Positions 1-5,249 of a stretch of 5,249 nt of DNA are shown here, one piece after another. The stretch's first letter is position 1. Every line of letters begins with the position of its first letter. The notes under the pieces are model-generated. The model made no database searches. It was given only the letters and a program-made list of their open reading frames with translations, and had not been told where the DNA came from. Both the position numbers and the translations under genes were made by a program. Source of the stretch: Candidatus Tectimicrobiota bacterium (GTDB taxonomy: Bacteria > UBA8248); NCBI GenBank assembly GCA_016184445.1, contig JACPCT010000263.1:1-5249 (forward strand). The letters run 5' to 3'.

Positions 1-22
1 TCCCGATCCGCATCGAGGAGAT

Positions 23-28
23 AGGAGG
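23..28 (+). promoter_or_regulatory. Shine-Dalgarno of dgt
   Basis: A full AGGAGG lies 9 bases before the GTG at 38. It settles the start of dgt, because the reading frame is open to the window edge upstream and offers no stop codon to bound it. A TAG in another frame (22-24) overlaps this site and could be the stop of an upstream gene, but too little sequence is present to say. Confidence 0.85.
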
Positions 29-37
29 CGCCCGCCC

Positions 38-1191
38 GTGGACGAGCTGCGCCGGCTGGTCGAGCGCCGCGAGGCGGAGCTCCTGGCCCCCTACGCGGCC
101 CGCAGCGCCGAGAGCCTGGGCCGGACCCATCCCGAGGCGGAGCACGCCATGCGGTCCGCCTTCCAGCGGGACCGCGACCGCATCATCCACACCACCGCCT
201 TCCGCCGCCTGGAGTACAAGACCCAGGTCTTCGTCAACCACGAGGGGGACCACTTCCGGACCCGGCTCACCCACACCGTCGAGGTGAGCCAGATCGCGCG
301 CTCCATCGCCCGGGCCCTCCGGCTGAACGAGGAGCTGGCCGAGGCGGTGGCGCTGGGCCACGACCTGGGCCATCCCCCCTTCGGGCACGCGGGCGAGAAG
401 GTGCTGGACGGCCTCATGGAGGGCCACGGGGGGTTCGAGCACAACCTCCAGGCCCTCCGGATCGTGGAGCAACTCGAGCGGCGCTACCCCGCCTTCCCGG
501 GCCTCAACCTCACCTGGGAGACCCGGGAGGGGATCATCAAGTACATCCGCCGCTACGGCGGCCCCATGCCGCCCGGGTTCTCGAACGGCATCGCGCCCAG
601 CCTGGAGGCCCAGGTGGTGGATGCGGCGGACGAGATCGCCTACAATAACCACGACCTGGACGACGGCCTCTCCTCCCGCCTCTTCACCCCGGAGGAGGCG
701 GCCGGGTGCGCGCTCTGGGAGGAGCACCACCGCGCCGCGAAGGAGGACTTCCCTGGGGCCGCCCCGCGGGAGATCAAGCACGAGACCATCCGGCGGATCA
801 TCAACGCCCAGGTGACCGACCTCATCCTCGCTACCCGGCGGCGGGCCGGGGAGCTGGCCCTGGCGAGCATCGCCGATGTGCGCCAGCGGGGGCACGGCTG
901 CGCGGCCTTCAGCCCGGCCATGGAGGAGCGCAACCAGGAGCTCAAGCGGTTCCTGATGGAGCGGATGTACCGCAACGAGCGGGTGCTCAGGCTCGAGGCG
1001 AGCGCGCGCCAGGTGCTGACGGATCTCTTCCGCGCCTACGCCGGGGACCCCGCGCGCCTGCCCCCGCACGTGACCCGGCGGGAGGAGGCGGACGGCCGCC
1101 CGCGCATGGTCTGCGACTACGTCGCCGGCATGACGGACCGCTTCGCCTACCAGCAGCACAGCCGGCTGTTCGGGCCGGCGGCGGCCGGGGG

Positions 1192-1195
<4 letters not shown>
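38..1195 (+). CDS. dgt: HD-domain deoxyguanosinetriphosphate triphosphohydrolase-like protein (dNTPase)
   Basis: Cytoplasmic dNTP triphosphohydrolase, 385 aa, of the short bacterial Dgt-like family. The family hydrolyses dNTPs to deoxynucleosides plus tripolyphosphate and so tunes the nucleotide pool. Seen in the sequence: the N-terminal signature RDRDRIIHTTAFRRLEYKTQ (about residues 44-63); HD-domain ligands His79 (RLTHTVE) and His108-Asp109 (GHDLGHPPFGH); a distal Asp, probably Asp198, in AADEIAYNNHDLDDGL; and the C-terminal DYVAGMTDRFA (360-370) typical of the family. Length is normal and no key residue is missing. The GTG start follows a perfect AGGAGG. The TAG stop interlocks with the stop of the convergent htrA gene, leaving no intergenic terminator. 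Whether it prefers dGTP or acts on all dNTPs cannot be read from sequence; family assignment is secure. Confidence 0.95.
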
Positions 1196-2588
<1,393 letters not shown>

Positions 2589-2592
<4 letters not shown>

Positions 2593-3983
2593 GGCGCCCG
2601 GAGGGCGGCGAAGAAGTTCGTGTCCCGGCGTTTCAGGAGGAGGAGGACGAAGCCCTCCTGCTGGGTCTTCCGGACGGAGCTCTGGAAGTCGGCGAGGGTG
2701 CGCACCGGCTGGTGGTTCACCTCGACGATCTGATCCCCCACGGCCACGCCGCCGCGCTGGGCGGGGCCGTCCCGGTGGAGCGCCGTGATGACGAGCCCCT
2801 GGCCCTCCTTGAGGCCGAACCGCTGGGCGAGGGAGGGGGTGATGTGCTCCACCTTCATGCCGAAGGGGTCCTTGGGATCCCCCTTCGCCGGGCGGGGAGC
2901 GTCGGGGCTCGCGCCGATCCGGATGCGCACGGTGCTCCGCTGGGCGCCGCGGTGGTAGGTGACCTCCACCTCGCTCCCGGGGCGGGCGCGGGCCACCATG
3001 CGCGAGAGCGACTCCCAGGAGATGACCTCCGTCCCGCCGAACTCCACGATCACGTCCCCGCGCTTCAGCCCGGCCTTCTCGGCCGGACCGCCGCGCACCA
3101 CCTCGGCGAGCTTGGCCCCTCCGTTGCGCGGCAGGCCCAGGCGGCGCGCCTCCTCCGGCGCGACCCCGGCGAGGGAGACCCCCAAGCGGCCGCGGACAGG
3201 GTAGCCCTTGTGCCGCAGGTCGCCGATGACGGCCTTGGCCTGGTTTATCGGGATCGCGAAGCCCAGCCCCATGCTCGAGGTCTGCCTGCCGCGCGAGAAG
3301 ATGGCCGTGTTGATGCCGATCACCTCGCCCCGGCTGTTGGCCAGGGGGCCGCCCGAGTTGCCGGGGTTGATGGTGGCGTCGGTCTGGAGGTAGTCGTCGT
3401 AGGGGCCTTCCCCCAGGTTCCGGTTCTTGGCGCTGATGATCCCGGCCGAGACCGATTGGGCCAGGCCGAAGGGGCTCCCGATGGCGAGAACCCACTCTCC
3501 CACCTCCACGCGGTCGGAGTCGCCGAGGGGGGCGGGGCGCAGCGGCGCCGGGGGATCGACCTTGAGGAGGGCGAGGTCGGTCTTCTCGTCCACGCCCACG
3601 ACGGTGGCGGGGAGCTCCTCTCCGCCGTGCAGTTTCACGCGGGGGTCCGTCCCCTCCTTGATGACGTGATGGTTGGTGAGGATGTAGCCCTCTTCCCCGA
3701 CCACGAGGCCCGAGCCCACGCTGAGGCGGCCGGTCCCCAGGCCCTCGAAGCCGTGGAAGGGGGATCCTTCCTTCCTCTTCCCGGGGCCGAAGAGGCCGAA
3801 GGGAGCGCCCCCCTCTACCTTGGGCTTCACTTGGATGTGGACGACCGAGGGCTGAAGCCGCTTGATCGCCTCGATGAGGGTGCGGTCCCCGAAGGAGAGG
3901 GTGGAGGTGGCGGCATGGCCCGGGAGGCCTGCCGGGAGGGAGAGCGCCCCCGCGAGGAGGGCAATAAGAAGGGCCTGGCGCAT
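2589..3983 (-). CDS. htrA: HtrA/DegP-family periplasmic serine endoprotease, first of a tandem pair
   Basis: Do-type (S1C) protease-chaperone, 464 aa from the chosen start, exported by a signal peptide at about 1-24 (MRQALLIALL core, probable cut after PGHA). Protease domain at about 33-258 with an intact triad: His106 in TNHHVI, Asp136 in KTDLALLK, Ser210 in GNSGGPL. PDZ1 is at about 264-356 (GGPAEKAGLKRGDVIVEFGG); PDZ2 at about 372-452 (DGPAQRGGVAVGDQIVEVN). No cysteines. The loop before the His motif is rich in Gly, Lys and Pro (PFGLFGPGKRKEGSPF) and unlike the aromatic loop of its partner, so the two may differ in oligomer contacts. Start choice: ATG at 3983 has AGCAGG 12 bases upstream. 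ATG at 3995, four codons earlier, has AGCAGG directly abutting it and is less likely. ATG at 4037 falls inside the proposed -10 box. First gene of the htrA operon; its TGA overlaps the next ATG. Confidence 0.93.
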
Positions 3984-3995
3984 GGTCGCGGACAT

Positions 3996-4001
3996 CCTGC
4001 T
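3996..4001 (-). promoter_or_regulatory. Candidate Shine-Dalgarno of the first htrA gene
   Basis: On the minus strand AGCAGG ends 12 bases before the ATG at 3983. It abuts the alternative ATG at 3995, so it supports the shorter start. The match is partial and the spacing is at the long end, so this is a moderate call. A better AGGAGG on the same strand (about 4029-4034) is too far from either ATG to serve them. Confidence 0.45.
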
Positions 4002-4035
4002 GTGGCGTGTGAAGGCCGGTTCGCGGCTCCTCCTC

Positions 4036-4064
4036 ATGCTAGCACCGCGGGGGAGGGGGAACAA
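4036..4064 (-). promoter_or_regulatory. Candidate sigma70-type promoter of the htrA pair
   Basis: Read on the minus strand: TTGTTC (4064-4059, 3 of 6 to the -35 consensus), a 17-base spacer, then TAGCAT (4041-4036, 4 of 6 to the -10 consensus), preceded by TGC as an extended -10. Transcription would begin near 4029, giving a leader of about 46 bases before the ATG at 3983. The spacer is nearly all C on this strand. I looked for an envelope-stress sigmaE-type GGAACTT/GTCTAA pair and found none convincing. Inferred from consensus matching only. Confidence 0.4.
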
Positions 4065-4082
4065 ACCGGGGCGCCAGCCGGG
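4049..4082 (+). other. G-rich tract, possible G-quadruplex between divergent promoters
   Basis: Four G runs lie in 34 bases: five Gs at 4049-4053, five at 4055-4059, four at 4068-4071 and three at 4080-4082. The loops are 1, 8 and 8 bases, slightly longer than the usual loop limit. The first two runs fall in the spacer of the candidate htrA promoter, with the C strand as the non-template strand for that gene. In DNA this GC-rich such runs also arise by chance. Confidence 0.3.
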
Positions 4083-4118
4083 CCTCGCGGGCCGGGTGCG
4101 TTCCGGCCCCGGATCGGC

Positions 4119-4124
4119 TATGCT
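4119..4124 (+). promoter_or_regulatory. Weak candidate -10 box for lepA
   Basis: TATGCT (4 of 6 to TATAAT) sits at the start of the only AT-rich island on this side of the intergenic region (4119-4134). It lies about 80 bases before the lepA GTG. No good -35 is found 16-18 bases upstream, so the call rests on position and local base composition. The heptamer ATGCTAG at 4120-4126 also occurs at 4036-4042, within the proposed minus-strand -10. Confidence 0.25.
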
Positions 4125-4134
4125 AGATGAATAA

Positions 4135-4162
4135 CCGCGGAGCGGGATTCCGCCCGCCGCGG
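4135..4162 (+). other. GC-rich hairpin in the predicted lepA leader
   Basis: CCGCGG at 4135-4140 can pair with CCGCGG at 4157-4162. Inside it GCGG at 4142-4145 can pair with CCGC at 4150-4153 around a GATT loop, leaving small unpaired bases between the two stems. It lies 43 bases before the lepA start and is not followed by a T tract, so it is not an intrinsic terminator. It may be a leader structure or only a by-product of high GC. Confidence 0.3.
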
Positions 4163-4205
4163 CGCCCGATTTGAACGCCCAGCCTGAGAGAGCGCTGATC
4201 CGGCC

Positions 4206-5249
4206 GTGGCCCTCGACCATATCCGCAATTTCTGCATCATCGCCCACATCGACCACGGGAAATCCACCCTGGCTGACCGCATCCTGGAGCGGACGGGCGC
4301 CCTCTCGGCTCGGGAGATGTCCGAGCAGGTGCTCGACTCGATGGACCTGGAGCGCGAGCGGGGGATCACCATCAAGGCCGCCAGCGTCCGGCTCCGGTAC
4401 GCCTCGCCGAAGGGGAAGTCCTATATTTTCAACCTTATCGACACCCCCGGCCACGTGGACTTCAGCTACGAGGTCTCGCGCAGCCTCAAGGCCTGCGAGG
4501 GGGCCCTGCTTCTGGTGGACGCCACCCAGGGCATCCAGGCCCAGACCCTGGCCAACGCCTACCTGGCGATGGGGCAAGACCTGGCCATCATCCCCGTCAT
4601 CAACAAGATCGACCTCCCCTCGGCGGACCCGGAGCGGGTGATGACCCAGGTGGAGGAGGTCATTGGGCTCGACCGAAAGGAGTGCCTGCTGGTGAGCGCC
4701 AAGCAGGGGACGGGGGTGGATGAGCTGCTGGAGGCGCTGGTGGAGCGCGTCCCCCCGCCCCGGGGCGACCCGGAGGCCCCGCTCCAGGGGCTCCTCATCG
4801 ACTCCTGGTTCGACTCCTATCAGGGGGCCATCCCGCTCATGCGCGTCTTCCAGGGGACGGTGCGGAAGGGGGACGTGGTGCGCTTCATGTGGAACGGCAG
4901 CGAGCACCAGGTGGACGCCCTGATGGTCTACACCCCCCGGGAGGCGCTCGTGGAGTCCCTGGGACCCGGCGAGGTGGGCTCGCTCGCGGCGGCCATCCGG
5001 GAGGTGAGCGACACCAAGGTTGGCGACACCGTCACGCTGGCCCGGAATCCCGCCGAGGCGCCCATCCCGGGCTTCCAGGAGCCCAAGCCGATGGTCTTCA
5101 GCGGCCTCTACGCCGCCGACAGCGGCGACTACGAGAACCTCCGCGCCGCGCTGGAGAAGTTGCGCCTGAACGACTCCGCCTTCAGCTACGAGCCCGAGAC
5201 CTCCCCCGCGCTGGGGTTCGGCTTCCGCTGCGGCTTCCTGGGGCTCCTG
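4206..5249 (+). CDS. lepA: Elongation factor 4 (LepA), N-terminal 348 codons, cut by the window edge
   Basis: Ribosome-associated translational GTPase of the EF-G-like family. It was proposed to back-translocate stalled ribosomes, and later work links it to 30S assembly and initiation. All G-domain motifs are intact: G1 AHIDHGKST (13-21), G2 with Thr55 in RERGITIK, G3 DTPGH (79-83) with its catalytic-type His83, G4 NKID (133-136) and G5 SAK (164-166). Beta-barrel domain II follows at about 192-280 ([20 protein letters not shown]), then the EF-G domain III-like part from about 295 to the end ([13 protein letters not shown]). Full LepA is about 600 aa, so roughly the last 250 residues, including the LepA-specific C-terminal domain, lie beyond 5249. 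GTG at 4206 is the only usual start between the in-frame TGA at 4185-4187 and the P-loop. A weak purine stretch (GAGAGAG, 4186-4192) ends 13 bases upstream. Divergent from the htrA pair. In many bacteria lepB (signal peptidase I) follows lepA; that cannot be tested here. Confidence 0.96.
   Translation, partial: MALDHIRNFCIIAHIDHGKSTLADRILERTGALSAREMSEQVLDSMDLERERGITIKAASVRLRYASPKGKSYIFNLIDTPGHVDFSYEVSRSLKACEGALLLVDATQGIQAQTLANAYLAMGQDLAIIPVINKIDLPSADPERVMTQVEEVIGLDRKECLLVSAKQGTGVDELLEALVERVPPPRGDPEAPLQGLLIDSWFDSYQGAIPLMRVFQGTVRKGDVVRFMWNGSEHQVDALMVYTPREALVESLGPGEVGSLAAAIREVSDTKVGDTVTLARNPAEAPIPGFQEPKPMVFSGLYAADSGDYENLRAALEKLRLNDSAFSYEPETSPALGFGFRCGFLGLL

Noticed and set aside
1..24. Possible C-terminus of an upstream gene ending in TAG at 22-24
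   Set aside because: Only seven codons are present and another frame also stays open, so neither the frame nor a product can be supported.
1174..1190. Hairpin CCGGC/GCCGG near the end of dgt as a possible terminator
   Set aside because: The stem is only 5 bp, lies within coding sequence and is followed by GGGGCTAGGG rather than a T tract.
2593..3495. The minus-strand frame of the second htrA gene stays open upstream, which would allow a 767-aa protein
   Set aside because: The extra N-terminal part is low-complexity and lies out of frame within the first htrA gene. The signal peptide begins at the ATG at 2592.
4058..4064. GGAACAA on the plus strand as a sigmaE-type -35 element
   Set aside because: No matching -10 about 16 bases downstream, and it points toward lepA rather than the htrA genes.
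2712..4130. A 472-codon plus-strand open frame antisense to the first htrA gene
   Set aside because: Same reason: biased composition, no recognisable domain, no convincing ribosome binding site, and it runs through the divergent promoter region.
3996..4907. The minus-strand frame of the first htrA gene stays open through the intergenic region and antisense to lepA
   Set aside because: The extension has no domain and would bury the signal peptide inside the protein. The opposite strand over 4206-4907 encodes a clear LepA.

Overview
The window is a compact, very GC-rich stretch of bacterial chromosome. By eye it is roughly 70% G+C, with strong G/C preference at third codon positions. It holds four protein genes and no mobile element, CRISPR array, rRNA or tRNA that I can see. 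Two predicted secreted HtrA/DegP-type serine proteases with signal peptides point to a cell with a periplasm or comparable extracytoplasmic space. High-GC proteobacteria or a related uncultured lineage would fit, but nothing here fixes the taxon.

Layout: (1) 38-1195, plus strand: dgt, an HD-domain dNTP triphosphohydrolase with a strong Shine-Dalgarno and a GTG start. (2) 3983-1192, minus strand: two consecutive HtrA-family genes. Each has a signal peptide, a trypsin-like domain with an intact His-Asp-Ser triad, and two PDZ domains. The upstream gene (464 aa) overlaps the downstream one (466 aa) by an ATGA, so they are very probably one translationally coupled operon. The downstream gene converges on dgt, and their stop codons interlock in a single CTAG (1192-1195). 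(3) 3984-4205: a divergent intergenic region with a plausible minus-strand promoter for the htrA pair, a weaker plus-strand promoter candidate for lepA, a G-rich tract and a GC hairpin. (4) 4206-5249, plus strand: the first 348 codons of lepA (elongation factor 4), which runs off the right edge.

How they fit together: the htrA pair is an envelope protein quality-control unit. dgt (nucleotide pool control) and lepA (ribosome-associated GTPase) are housekeeping genes on either side. I see no sign of a novel multi-gene system. The points worth a second look are the tandem HtrA paralogues and their coupling, short exact repeats between them at the catalytic motifs, the interlocked convergent stops, and the divergent promoter region.
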